DNA of 41,558 nucleotides from a virus, in IMG/VR virus record IMGVR_UViG_3300037153_000079, positions 1 through 41,558 of that record. One strand, written 5' to 3'. The position numbers were made by a program, and so were the translations under genes. Of this stretch, positions 21,341 to 28,145 are shown in pieces (position 1 is the first letter of the stretch; every line of letters begins with the position of its first letter). The notes under the pieces were generated by a model. It was not told the origin of the DNA. It saw only the letters and a program-made list of their open reading frames with translations, and searched no databases.

Positions 21341-22303
21341 TCACTTCCCAAGGCTCTTCGTGCTTCCGAGCCCCTTGCCGGGGTTCACCGAGATGTTGGC
21401 CTGATTGCCAGCCCTCTGCCCACCGCTGAACGCGGCGGAGTCGAACCGACGAGTGTCGGTCGAGAGAGCGCGCGACCGCCTGTTGGTCGGCTGGCCGAAC
21501 ATCTCATCCATGAACTCCGCGTTCCGCTTCCGCTGATCGACCAGGACAAGCTCCATCCCGGTACCGACAGCGGTTTCGGTGTGCTGCCGCATCTCGGCGA
21601 GACGACCGCCAACCCGCGATGCGAACCCATAGGCGAAGTTCCGCCTGTAGGTCTTGAAGTGGGCGTAGTTCTGCTCAATGCCCATCTTCTTGCAGTAGCT
21701 CCGGTAGGCCCGCGTCATCTTGTCCGCCGCGGGCTTACCGGCCGGCATGTCGGTGTCGTAGCCAGCCGCCTGCATCACCTTGGCGACTTCGAGCCAGCCC
21801 CATCCCGCCTCGCGGAACATCCGCAGGTTCTCGTGATAGGACTTGCTCTTGTCCACCCTCGGATGCGTCGCTTCGATCAGCTGCGTCATGAGAGACGTGA
21901 ACAGCAGGGTCAGGTAGCCGAGATCAGCTTCCGTTCCGATGACCGGAACGACGTAGCCCTTGTACTCCTGCTTCTCGCCGCTGAAGTGCTGCTTGTGGTA
22001 GACGATGGAGCAGTTCGTGTGCCGGGCCACATCGACGAACAGCGACCAAAGAGAGTCGCAGATCTCAGGGAACGGGCCGTTGCTGAACGCCCAATCGTAG
22101 TCGAAGTCGCGGATGACCGGCTGACGCTGGTCAACGCGCTTACCCGTCTGGGCAAGCTCCCACAACTCGATCTGGTAGCGAGCCATCAGCTCATCGGCCT
22201 TCTCCATGAAGACCTGTCGTTCGCCTTCGAACTCGGTCTGCTCGGCCTTGGCCAGCAGTCCGGAGATCTTCCGAAGAAGATCATCCTTCTGGTGTGAAGA
22301 CAC
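21341..22303 (-). CDS. DUF2786-domain protein
   Basis: A 320-residue protein with an N-terminal DUF2786 pattern: HQKDDLLRKISGLLAKAEQT, EFEGERQVFMEKADELMARY, the two-helix signature of that family. The rest is helical with aromatic clusters (FVDVARHTNCSIVYHKQHF), then YKGYVVPVIGTEADLGYLTL and a basic C-terminus. GTG 22301-22303 is chosen because AAAGGAGGGGTATCA precedes it; the ATG upstream crosses a hairpin. DUF2786 proteins occur in phages and plasmids with no settled function. Confidence 0.78.
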   Translation of the reverse strand: MSSHQKDDLLRKISGLLAKAEQTEFEGERQVFMEKADELMARYQIELWELAQTGKRVDQRQPVIRDFDYDWAFSNGPFPEICDSLWSLFVDVARHTNCSIVYHKQHFSGEKQEYKGYVVPVIGTEADLGYLTLLFTSLMTQLIEATHPRVDKSKSYHENLRMFREAGWGWLEVAKVMQAAGYDTDMPAGKPAADKMTRAYRSYCKKMGIEQNYAHFKTYRRNFAYGFASRVGGRLAEMRQHTETAVGTGMELVLVDQRKRNAEFMDEMFGQPTNRRSRALSTDTRRFDSAAFSGGQRAGNQANISVNPGKGLGSTKSLGK

Positions 22304-22382
22304 TGATACCCCTCCTTTGGGTATGGGCACATACCTACTGTATGCACTCCCGCCTCTCCCCAATCGGAGAGGCGGCAGGGCA
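22304..22382 (-). promoter_or_regulatory. Intergenic module 4: two hairpins plus SD leader
   Basis: Strong 10-bp perfect hairpin CCGCCTCTCC/GGAGAGGCGG (22350-22375) and a weaker 6-bp GGTATG/CATACC (22320-22335). The leader is the variant AAAGGAGGGGTATC. Confidence 0.68.
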
Positions 22383-22658
22383 CTAGCGCAGTTCCTCAAA
22401 CGGAGGCTCTGCTTTTCCGTTCCCTTGCTTACCTTCGATGTCGTTCAGCCGCTTCTGTAAGAAGAGGATGGCTGAACGAGCATCTTCCAGCGTACCAAGT
22501 ATCGGTTCGGCTTGCTTCCAGGCGTAGTTCTCATCTACGCTGGCCATACATTGCTCGCCAATATACTTGATGGCCTTATCGATCATGTCGAGGTCGCTTT
22601 GTACTGAGGGGCTTATCGGCCCCACATCCCAGTACGGATCGTCCTCGTGTTCAGTCAT
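22383..22658 (-). CDS. Hypothetical acidic protein, 91 aa
   Basis: Acidic N-terminus (MTEHEDDPYWDVGPISPSVQ) and helical remainder (DLDMIDKAIKYIGEQCMASV, ILGTLEDARSAILFLQKRLN). It follows the 68-aa gene with ATGA overlap. No family recognised. Confidence 0.65.
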   Translation of the reverse strand: MTEHEDDPYWDVGPISPSVQSDLDMIDKAIKYIGEQCMASVDENYAWKQAEPILGTLEDARSAILFLQKRLNDIEGKQGNGKAEPPFEELR

Positions 22659-22861
22659 GCCTCTTCCACATCCGAGACATCCCAGCCGCTGTCGCTGACG
22701 TTGCTTGCGTCATTGACATCGACACCGAACTCGAAGGCGTGCTGACCAGTGACTAGAGCGTTCTCGACATCGAACTTGGCGGACTCTTCATCTTCAGCCC
22801 ACACCTCGAACGTTGCCTGGATCGTCGTAGTCGCCGTCACTTTGAACTGCTTGTCGCTCAT
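22655..22861 (-). CDS. Hypothetical beta-rich small protein, 68 aa
   Basis: MSDKQFKVTATTTIQATFEV, WAEDEESAKFDVENALVTG and a C-terminal acidic tail (SGWDVSDVEEA). The pattern of a beta strand followed by A-x-x-x-A-x-x-D helix resembles small phage DUF-type (DpnD/PcfM-like) domains, but the match is too short for a firm claim. It overlaps its upstream neighbour by four bases (ATGA). Confidence 0.62.
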   Translation of the reverse strand: MSDKQFKVTATTTIQATFEVWAEDEESAKFDVENALVTGQHAFEFGVDVNDASNVSDSGWDVSDVEEA

Positions 22862-23034
22862 GACTTCGCCTTCATCAGGACATCGCTGGCGATGGACATC
22901 TCTTCCGCGAGAGTAGAACGCTCTACATCAGAGACTTCCTGATACTCGGCCTTGAGGTGGCCGATGTAGTGCTCCAACGCTCGCTTGATGACAGCGGCTT
23001 CGTTGAACGACATCTTCCAGTTCACTGTAACCAT
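22858..23034 (-). CDS. Small helical protein, 58 aa
   Basis: Start ATG 23032-23034 after AAAGGAGGGTACCA, stop TGA 22858-22860 overlapping the next ATG. Sequence: MVTVNWKMSFNEAAVIKRAL, EHYIGHLKAEYQEVSDVERS and MSIASDVLMKAKS. Helical and charged, with no recognised family. It is clearly a gene from its leader and overlaps. Confidence 0.68.
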   Translation of the reverse strand: MVTVNWKMSFNEAAVIKRALEHYIGHLKAEYQEVSDVERSTLAEEMSIASDVLMKAKS

Positions 23035-23111
23035 TGGTACCCTCCTTTCAGTGCTTATGGAACGCTTATGCGCTCCCGCCCCGGATCCAGCCGGGGCGGC
23101 AGAGCATCAGC
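23035..23111 (-). promoter_or_regulatory. Intergenic module 5: hairpin plus SD leader
   Basis: Strong 9-bp perfect hairpin CCGCCCCGG/CCGGGGCGG (23076-23099, 6-base loop). Direct repeats GCTTATG..GCTTATGCG lie between it and the leader AAAGGAGGGTACC (23036-23048). Confidence 0.65.
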
Positions 23112-23363
23112 TCATACGGGGAGACCCGCTTCCTTGAGGAACGTCTCGTATTGAGCGAGGACGTTCTTCTTCGTGCGATGGCGACACTCGACTCCGCAGG
23201 ACGCCATGATGGCGATGGCCTGCTTCATCGGGCTTCCATGCCAGCGCGGGCCGTTCGGCCGGTCAACCTCCATCTTGAGCTTACGATGGACTTGCATCAA
23301 CGCGAAGGCGTTGATCTGGTCGCGGGTGTCGAGGACGAATCCTCCTTCATGCCAACTTGGCAT
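23112..23363 (-). CDS. Hypothetical protein, 83 aa
   Basis: Begins MPSWHEGGFVLDTRDQINAF, then ALMQVHRKLKMEVDRPNGPR and a basic helical tail with two Cys (IMASCGVECRHRTKKN). The Arg/Lys-rich C-terminal half could bind nucleic acid. The start at 23361-23363 follows AAAGGAGGGTACCGC. No family recognised. Confidence 0.65.
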   Translation of the reverse strand: MPSWHEGGFVLDTRDQINAFALMQVHRKLKMEVDRPNGPRWHGSPMKQAIAIMASCGVECRHRTKKNVLAQYETFLKEAGLPV

Positions 23364-23439
23364 GCGGTACCCTCCTTTCGTTACGTGCTGTCGTCCGACA
23401 ACACGAGGCCATCCCCTCGCGGGGGATGACTTCCTGCTG
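23364..23439 (-). promoter_or_regulatory. Intergenic module 6: two hairpins plus SD leader
   Basis: Strong 7-bp hairpin CATCCCC/GGGGATG (23410-23428) and a second pair around TGTCG/CGACA (23385-23404). Leader AAAGGAGGGTACC at 23366-23378. Confidence 0.62.
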
Positions 23440-23622
23440 TCAAGCGAGGTAATACTCGACCATCGGGATGATGTAATCCCCGGCGGTATCAAGCTCCTCA
23501 TCCTTGATGAGGCCGTGCGAGTACGCCGAGTCGATCACCGACATAGCGATGTCGTTCACGTTCAGATCGAGTTCGTTCTCTGCGAAGACCTTGATGGTCT
23601 CCTCGATGATTTCCTCGATCAT
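23440..23622 (-). CDS. Hypothetical protein, 60 aa
   Basis: ATG 23620-23622 overlaps the upstream stop (ATGA). MIEEIIEETIKVFAENELDL, NVNDIAMSVIDSAYSHGLIK, DEELDTAGDYIIPMVEYYLA: acidic, helical, ending in aromatic residues. No family recognised; a longer frame reading upstream is a shadow of the neighbour. Confidence 0.62.
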   Translation of the reverse strand: MIEEIIEETIKVFAENELDLNVNDIAMSVIDSAYSHGLIKDEELDTAGDYIIPMVEYYLA

Positions 23623-23930
23623 GAGGAGATGCGCTTCCGAAGAAGCTCCTCCATGATCTTGATGACGACAACCTTCGTCGCCAGGTCGGTGTCCTTCGCC
23701 CAACCGCCGTTGTTCTCGGCTCCGTAGACCGGGCCCAAGGCGCGGAAGATGACCGTCGCCTCGTCGGTCTTGAGGATGTCCATCGCGTGCGCGTGCGACT
23801 GCAACTCCTGGAACTTGAAGTGCTCCTCGAAGTTGATGGTCGTCGAGTCGTTGAGAGACTCGACCTTGTTCTTCGGCAGCGTCTCGATGAGCGGCCGAAG
23901 CTCGTCGATGGATCTGGAGATCCTGTTCAT
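23619..23930 (-). CDS. Hypothetical protein, 103 aa
   Basis: MNRISRSIDELRPLIETLPK, then KVESLNDSTTINFEEHFKFQ, ELQSHAHAMDILKTDEATVI and a C-terminal helix ending KIMEELLRKRISS. Alpha/beta, soluble. Start with the AAAGGAGGGTACC leader. No family recognised. Confidence 0.65.
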   Translation of the reverse strand: MNRISRSIDELRPLIETLPKNKVESLNDSTTINFEEHFKFQELQSHAHAMDILKTDEATVIFRALGPVYGAENNGGWAKDTDLATKVVVIKIMEELLRKRISS

Positions 23931-24017
23931 CTGGTACCCTCCTTTAAGGGCTTAACTTGTTACCGTACTCTGGATTGAGCACGAGGAGGCCAACCGTCGC
24001 CGGTTGGCACCTCCTGC
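23931..24017 (-). promoter_or_regulatory. Intergenic module 7: two hairpins plus SD leader
   Basis: Strong hairpin GCCAACCG/CGGTTGGC with a 4-base loop, extended by GAGG/CCTC (23983-24013). A second pair is CGTACTC/GAGCACG. Leader at 23933-23945. Confidence 0.65.
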
Positions 24018-24266
24018 TCAGCTTTTGAGCCAGTCCCGCAGTTGCTTCGGGCCTGTGACAAACTCGGCAAAGCGTACCCGGATGACATCTCCCGGCTTGA
24101 CCTCGTCGCCATGTTCGTCGTTATCAACGAACTCGAACTCGGCCAAGTCAGCGAGATGAAGAACGCCGTCGTAGTCTATCATGAGAGCGGCGTCGTTCTT
24201 CATCATCATGATGATGCCCTCGGTCTTCACCTCGACAAGCGAGACAACAACGCGCTTATTATTCAT
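24018..24266 (-). CDS. Hypothetical protein, 82 aa
   Basis: ATG 24264-24266 is chosen; the frame upstream shadows the 50-aa gene. MNNKRVVVSLVEVKTEGIIM, MMKNDAALMIDYDGVLHLAD, LAEFEFVDNDEHGDEVKPGD, ending in a basic helix. Mainly beta, acidic centre. It overlaps the upstream stop by a few bases. No family recognised. Confidence 0.62.
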   Translation of the reverse strand: MNNKRVVVSLVEVKTEGIIMMMKNDAALMIDYDGVLHLADLAEFEFVDNDEHGDEVKPGDVIRVRFAEFVTGPKQLRDWLKS

Positions 24267-24411
24267 CGCCGTCATCCCATCCGTCTTCGTTGGCCATCCT
24301 GGCCCAAACGGCCTCTTTGATGGCCTGATCGGATCCGTACTTGGATCCGTCGCAATCCCCGGCCTCATGACCGCAGCAGGGGAAGTCTTCACACGCGTAC
24401 ATCTTACTCAC
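24259..24411 (-). CDS. Small Cys-rich protein, 50 aa
   Basis: GTG start (24409-24411) overlapping the upstream TGA and preceded by AAAGGAAT. The first part has four Cys and one His (CEDFPCCGHEAGDC), a likely zinc site, then a helix (SKYGSDQAIKEAVWARMANE) and an acidic tail (DGWDDGDE). Small zinc-binding protein of unknown function. Confidence 0.6.
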   Translation of the reverse strand: MSKMYACEDFPCCGHEAGDCDGSKYGSDQAIKEAVWARMANEDGWDDGDE

Positions 24412-24611
24412 ATTCCTTTCGATAGAGCGTTGTCGATGAGCTGGCCGAACTTTTGCCGCGTCTTCACGCTTACGATGAATCCGAAGTCCTCAAGAGCCTC
24501 GTCCATCACGTTGAGTTCGAGACATCCGAGAACTGCGTCATCGAGGATCTGATCGCGGAAGCTGTCGGCCCGAGGATTGTTAAGCCAATCCTCGACCTCT
24601 GCCCAAGACAT
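24408..24611 (-). CDS. Hypothetical protein, 67 aa
   Basis: Start MSWAEVEDWLNNPRADSFRD, then a helical part (QILDDAVLGCLELNVMDEAL) and C-terminal SVKTRQKFGQLIDNALSKGM. Leader AAGGAGGGTACC. Helical, charged; no family recognised. Confidence 0.62.
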   Translation of the reverse strand: MSWAEVEDWLNNPRADSFRDQILDDAVLGCLELNVMDEALEDFGFIVSVKTRQKFGQLIDNALSKGM

Positions 24612-24686
24612 TTTGGTACCCTCCTTATGTAGCTTACGGTAGCCGATGCTACCGGGATGCCTCCGTGAGGAGGGCACCCGCTAGCT
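24612..24686 (-). promoter_or_regulatory. Intergenic module 8: two hairpins plus SD leader
   Basis: Second hairpin 7-bp CGGTAGC/GCTACCG with loop CGAT (24637-24654). Hairpin near the upstream stop CCTCC/GGAGG (24659-24675). Leader AAGGAGGGTACC. Confidence 0.64.
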
Positions 24687-25034
24687 TCAACTATCGATCC
24701 TTTGGTCGGCCGGAATGCCGAGATCGATGCTGTAGTCGCCCGGCAACAGGCCGATGTCCTTGAGGTAGACGGCAAGGTTGATGACCGTCCGGTAGATCTC
24801 CTCGATGTTGTCCATCGCCCCTGCTTGATCGGGCTTGGTAAAGCGATGTCTCGGGCCATGCCAGAACTCCGAGACTTCCTCCGGAACATCGGCGAAAGGC
24901 GGAAGCTCATTCCACATGTTGTGGCCGACGACGCGCCACAAGACGCATTCGCGGTCATTAGTCGAGCCTTGCGGAACGTCGTAGCGCATCTCGTACTTTG
25001 TTCCGGTATCCGGGTCAGTCCAGATCTGGGACAT
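24687..25034 (-). CDS. Hypothetical protein, 115 aa
   Basis: MSQIWTDPDTGTKYEMRYDV, an aromatic middle (ECVLWRVVGHNMWNELPPFA) and a helical end (IEEIYRTVINLAVYLKDIGL). Overlaps the stop of the 32-aa membrane gene (TAATG). Likely cytoplasmic; no family recognised. Confidence 0.64.
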   Translation of the reverse strand: MSQIWTDPDTGTKYEMRYDVPQGSTNDRECVLWRVVGHNMWNELPPFADVPEEVSEFWHGPRHRFTKPDQAGAMDNIEEIYRTVINLAVYLKDIGLLPGDYSIDLGIPADQRIDS

Positions 25035-25132
25035 TACTTCTTCTCCATATCGAAGAAGGCGATGACGGGAATCGCCATCACGCCGAGGCAAAGCAGGACG
25101 ACCAGGACAACGAGGATCGTGTCCATGATCAT
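25034..25132 (-). CDS. Tiny single-pass membrane protein, 32 aa
   Basis: ATG 25130-25132, stop TAA 25034-25036. The sequence MIMDTILVVLVVLLCLGVMA continues IPVIAFFDMEKK, one transmembrane helix with a short charged C-terminus. It has the AAAGGAGGGTAC leader at a 5-base spacing and hairpin module 9 upstream. It could act as a host-membrane modulator or an accessory lysis peptide. Confidence 0.6.
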   Translation of the reverse strand: MIMDTILVVLVVLLCLGVMAIPVIAFFDMEKK

Positions 25133-25204
25133 TACAGTACCCTCCTTTTGGTTTTGTTTCCGTACCGATTGGTACGAAGCTCCTCCCGATTGAGGAGCTT
25201 CCTA
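25133..25204 (-). promoter_or_regulatory. Intergenic module 9: two perfect hairpins plus SD leader
   Basis: Strong 10-bp perfect hairpin GAAGCTCCTC/GAGGAGCTTC (25176-25201) and a 6-bp second hairpin CGTACC/GGTACG with loop GATT (25161-25176). The clearest example of the architecture; the leader is AAGGAGGGTACTG. Confidence 0.72.
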
Positions 25205-25624
25205 TCAACCAGCGTTGGCGTTCGTCTCGGCGGTCAAGACGTACTTCTCAAAGTACGCCCATGTCGCGCTGTTGACTTCCGTCAAGCGCTCTTCCCCGGC
25301 GACCGCAAACCATTCCGGCCCGCCATTGATGAGATCGACGACAGCCCAAGCGACCGCCCGGGCAACCGAGGCTTCGGTTGTCCGGTTCCACAACTCGTCG
25401 TAGCGGTCGGGCTGGTTGAAGTAGATCTCGTCGTGCTTGTCCCCGAGGAGATTGTAGATGTAGTCTCCGTTCCCGGCGTCATCCTGCGACCACAAGACGA
25501 GATCCCACATCTTCGGGATCGCCTCGTTCATGTACGAGTTCTTGGTCTTGTGCTCATCCGAGAACATCGGGGAGTTGTCTATGAGCTTGATGAACTCGTA
25601 GACGAGATGGAAGTTCACATCCAT
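25205..25624 (-). CDS. Hypothetical protein, 139 aa
   Basis: A mainly helical protein (MDVNFHLVYEFIKLIDNSPM ... EASVARAVAWAVVDLINGGP) with conserved-looking aromatics. The central DAGNGDYIYNLLGDKHDEIY segment is acidic. No family recognised; the single largest unknown in the small-gene array after the DUF2786 protein. Confidence 0.68.
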   Translation of the reverse strand: MDVNFHLVYEFIKLIDNSPMFSDEHKTKNSYMNEAIPKMWDLVLWSQDDAGNGDYIYNLLGDKHDEIYFNQPDRYDELWNRTTEASVARAVAWAVVDLINGGPEWFAVAGEERLTEVNSATWAYFEKYVLTAETNANAG

Positions 25625-25706
25625 TTTGGTACCCTCCTTGTAGGGCTTATCGTATCCGGTTGAATACGCGGAGGGGCCAAGCTCTCCACTTGGCCCTACC
25701 GCCTGC
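25625..25706 (-). promoter_or_regulatory. Intergenic module 10: two hairpins plus SD leader
   Basis: Strong 8-bp GGGCCAAG/CTTGGCCC (25674-25696) and second 5-bp CGTAT/ATACG (25651-25668). Leader AAGGAGGGTACC. Confidence 0.68.
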
Positions 25707-25910
25707 TCAACTCAGAGCCGGAACGCCGTAGATGAGCACGGCGCGTACATTCGGCCCAAGCATCTTACACATAATGCTTGCTTCGGCCGCCATCTCGCGC
25801 GGACTCATGCTTTCGACGTTGCTTCGGGCGACAACCTTCCCGAAGAACCCGTACATCTCATCGTAGTCGATGTACTCGATCCCGACAATATCGAGGTCGT
25901 CGTTCGTCAT
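25707..25910 (-). CDS. Hypothetical protein, 67 aa
   Basis: MTNDDLDIVGIEYIDYDEMY then GFFGKVVARSNVESMSPREM and a C-terminal helix (AAEASIMCKMLGPNVRAVLI). Acidic N-terminus, mixed alpha/beta. Leader AAGGAGGGTACC. No family recognised. Confidence 0.62.
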   Translation of the reverse strand: MTNDDLDIVGIEYIDYDEMYGFFGKVVARSNVESMSPREMAAEASIMCKMLGPNVRAVLIYGVPALS

Positions 25911-25966
25911 CGGTACCCTCCTTGTTGGTGAAGCACAAGGCTCCCCCTAGTTGGGGAGCTTTCTAC
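25911..25966 (-). promoter_or_regulatory. Intergenic module 11: hairpin plus SD leader
   Basis: Strong 7-bp GCTCCCC/GGGGAGC (25940-25959), extended by AA/TT around a bulge. Second pair is only TTGT/ACAA. Leader AAGGAGGGTACC. Confidence 0.62.
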
Positions 25967-26221
25967 TTACCAACTCCGAACCGACTTGCGCTCGGTCGCG
26001 GCCTTCAACTCGTCCGACCACTTGTAGAGGTCGGAGACGTTGACGCGATCCGCCATCGGGATGAAGCCGAGCCGGACTTCCTTGAACGGCTCCTCCTTGG
26101 CAGCCGAGATAATCCGGTTGAACTCGAACATCGCGTCCTTCTTGGAGGCCGTCTCCATGACGATCTCAAAGACGCCCTTTGTCGTCTCGGCCTTAACCTC
26201 GACAATCCAAAAGCCCTTCAT
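25967..26221 (-). CDS. Hypothetical protein, 84 aa
   Basis: MKGFWIVEVKAETTKGVFEI, then VMETASKKDAMFEFNRIISA and FIPMADRVNVSDLYKWSDEL, a beta-alpha alternation. Basic ending (ATERKSVRSW). Leader AAGGAGGGTACG. No family recognised. Confidence 0.64.
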   Translation of the reverse strand: MKGFWIVEVKAETTKGVFEIVMETASKKDAMFEFNRIISAAKEEPFKEVRLGFIPMADRVNVSDLYKWSDELKAATERKSVRSW

Positions 26222-26302
26222 CGTACCCTCCTTGTTTGGCCGTAGCGTTTGACTACGAGGAGCGCGGGCTCCTTTTGGAGCCCGACCTCCTAGCCAACGC
26301 GG
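26222..26302 (-). promoter_or_regulatory. Intergenic module 12: two hairpins plus SD leader
   Basis: Strong 8-bp CGGGCTCC/GGAGCCCG with loop TTTT, extended by GAGG/CCTC (26257-26289). Second 5-bp CGTAG/CTACG (26241-26257). Leader AAGGAGGGTAC. Confidence 0.68.
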
Positions 26303-26689
26303 CTAGACCTCCTTACCATCTCCGCCGACGATGTGCGTTCGTTTCGGCTTCGCCATCGATCGTACAGGCGCGGCCTTTACGGGGCGTCGGGTTCGGGCCT
26401 CCAAGTGCTCGGCGCAAAGTCCCTTAACAAACGCCGTTTTGGCACATCTCACGCCGCCCTTAATGAAGCGGACGGAGTATTCCGTGTTGTCCGGACGGCG
26501 CTTCTTGAAGAACGCTTCCTTGCCGCCGACGATCTCTTCGCATCTCCGGACTTCCAAACGCTCGGCGGGCTTGTTCTTCCGGCCTTGTGACTTTCGTCCG
26601 AAGCCGCTCCAAAGAGCGCTCTCCCCGGGCTTGGCGCCCCGGTCGAGCGCCTTTTGGCGTCTCCGGTAGTCCCTTGTTTTATCGTCCAT
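26303..26689 (-). CDS. Hypothetical basic protein, 128 aa (first gene of the leftward array)
   Basis: MDDKTRDYRRRQKALDRGAK, very basic, with RCEEIV, RCAKTA and GLCAEH giving three Cys and a His, possibly a zinc site. The protein ends RSMAKPKRTHIVGGDGKEV. The ribosome-binding site GAAAGGAAACC precedes ATG 26687-26689. As first gene after the structured leader, it is probably early-expressed; a nucleic-acid-binding role is suggested by charge only. Confidence 0.66.
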   Translation of the reverse strand: MDDKTRDYRRRQKALDRGAKPGESALWSGFGRKSQGRKNKPAERLEVRRCEEIVGGKEAFFKKRRPDNTEYSVRFIKGGVRCAKTAFVKGLCAEHLEARTRRPVKAAPVRSMAKPKRTHIVGGDGKEV

Positions 26690-26820
26690 GGTTTCCTTTC
26701 GGCTTGATTCCGCGGGGCGTTTGTCCGCCCCGTTCGGGAGCCTTTTTTGGCTCCCTAACGGGACGGGCCATTTTCGATGGCCCGCCCCCGCCGTAAGGAG
26801 GGGGTACCATTATATATTTT
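26690..26820 (-). promoter_or_regulatory. Structured leader of the leftward array with TATAAT box and three hairpins
   Basis: On the minus strand a TATAAT (26809-26814) in an AT-rich tract is followed by three hairpins before the first ATG: 26760-26788 (GGGACGGGCCA/TGGCCCGCCCC, one mismatch), 26736-26755 (GGGAGCC/GGCTCCC, six-base homopolymer loop) and 26713-26732 (CGGGGCG/CGCCCCG). No T-run follows them. No convincing -35 hexamer is seen. Confidence 0.55.
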
Positions 26821-27269
26821 TCAAACTCCGATGGAATCGTACCGCGTTCGCCTCTCGGCCACATCGTCGCCGGACTCCCGGAGCGACGGACGGTTTTACA
26901 TGTCCTCCTCCTCGCTAGCGCGAGGGATCGCCTCGATGACTCGCTCGTCGTACGCGCTCTAGAGGGCCGGTAGGCGCGCGGGGCCGGATCGGGGCTACGG
27001 GCGGGCCGAAGCCCCCTCCCGAGCCCCTCCCGCGCGGGAGAGGGCCGTAGAGCGCGCCGTACGGGCGGGCCGCGGCCGGTCTCCCGGGCCGCGTCTCCGC
27101 TTACCTAACGCGCGGGCCTCCGATGTTTCGCTAGAGCTTGTCGAGGTACCCGCGCGGCTAAGATGTGCGCGACTCCCCTTCGGGCGGTTGCCCTTCGGGG
27201 AGCTACGTTCCGGGTTTTCAAGGTACGGCGACCCCGACCTCGGGAGGTCGGGTCTCCCTAACCCTAATT
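26821..27269. other. GC-rich non-coding belt with hairpins
   Basis: Very GC-rich DNA (GGGCGGGCC repeats, CCCCTTCGGG and GACCTCGGGAGGTC palindromes). A 43-codon plus frame (26832-26963) and a short minus tail (coding SAYDERVIEAIPRASEEEDM, near 26897-26959) look protein-like but lack a supported start, so no gene is called. Confidence 0.5.
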
Positions 27270-27548
27270 TTGGTTCGGTTGTTTCGCGTCCCCCTTTAGG
27301 GGGATCTTTAGGTTACTTCTTAGGACTGTTGCTAGCACGATTTTCGAGTTATACGTGTTTGTGTTGGTCGATTTATTTGCCTGATTTCCCTGTGTGAAAT
27401 GGTGATGTTTATGTGTTGGGCGTTTTGTAAATGGGTTACTGTCTGTTGATTTGGTGCGGGTGGATGTTTTGGGATGCCGGATGGGGGGAAAAGCGGGCAT
27501 TTTTGAGATGGAGTTTTTGTGTCGAAAATGTATTATCCCAAGCGTTTT

Positions 27549-28140
27549 TGGAACATAAAATCACCCGTTTTTGTAGCTTAATTTTGTATTGATTTGACAT
27601 GTCCACCGCCCCGGGCGTTTCGCTCGAATTTTTGGAAATTCGCCATGTAGGCTTATGTTTGAGTTGAAAATACTTGTCGAAAGTGAGAAAAGTCTTGATT
27701 TGACTTGGCGCTTGGGCTGGGGCTTGAGCCTTTTTTGACTTGAATTTGAACATGCTTTTGCGACTGAATTTGCGACTGACTTGACATGTTTTTTGGGCTG
27801 GTTTTTGGTTCCCAAAATCAACTCAAAACACCTTGATCTTGAGCATGATCTTGAGCATGATCTTGTGTGGTGATTTGTATTGTAAAAACACACTGTTTAC
27901 CAAGCTTGGATTGCTCATGCTAAACCGCATTAGTTGTACACTGCTCTGAGCAGTGACTTGATTTGTGAATTGCGCTTGTAAATGCGCCTGCGACTGCCGT
28001 GGTGTACCCAAATCATTTCACGCGAAATCACTCTAGATGTAGGCTTATAGCGTGAAATGACTTGGTGCTCGCAAGCTTGACTTATGCTTTGGAAATTTTT
28101 GAAACCCGCTTTGTAGGCTTAGCTTTGAGTTGACTTGTAT
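27549..28140 (+). repeat. Four degenerate TGTAGGCTTA repeats
   Basis: Core TGTAGGCTTA (or TGTAGCTTA) occurs at 27572, 27646, 28038 and 28122, each followed by a TTGA or TGAAATGA then ACTTG, and preceded by an A/T stretch with a CGCC/CGCG-like piece. Two copies share TTTGAGTTGA after the core. The spacing is uneven. Confidence 0.6.
27835..27865 (+). repeat. 12-bp tandem repeat GATCTTGAGCAT
   Basis: Two complete copies (27835-27846, 27847-27858) and a 7-base third copy. Typical of an origin-type iteron or a replication slippage product. Confidence 0.72.
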
Positions 28141-28145
28141 CCCCC

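Larger units (their letters stand above)
27270..28145. other. AT-rich non-coding island, candidate replication origin or regulatory core
   Basis: A sharp drop in GC, with a G+T-skewed plus strand and no convincing gene (minus-strand open frames here are low-complexity, from absence of stops). It contains four degenerate 50-bp repeats (27549-27602, 27629-27676, 28016-28064, 28092-28140), a 12-bp tandem repeat (27835-27865), an 11-bp direct repeat (27757-27779) and an 11-bp inverted repeat (28013-28060). It lies exactly between the divergent arms. Confidence 0.55.

Noticed and set aside
19598-26302. The intergenic hairpins as rho-independent terminators
   Set aside because: None is followed by a T-run on the transcribed strand and genes continue in the same direction; only 29107-29138 qualifies.
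26777-26962. Plus-strand short protein over the GC-rich belt
   Set aside because: Ser/Arg-rich low complexity and no convincing start context; kept only as a note.
27436-27893. Minus-strand open frames in the AT-rich island (about 105-110 codons)
   Set aside because: Low-complexity Lys/Ser/Asn sequence with repeats in the DNA itself and no leader; they exist because the skewed strand lacks stops.
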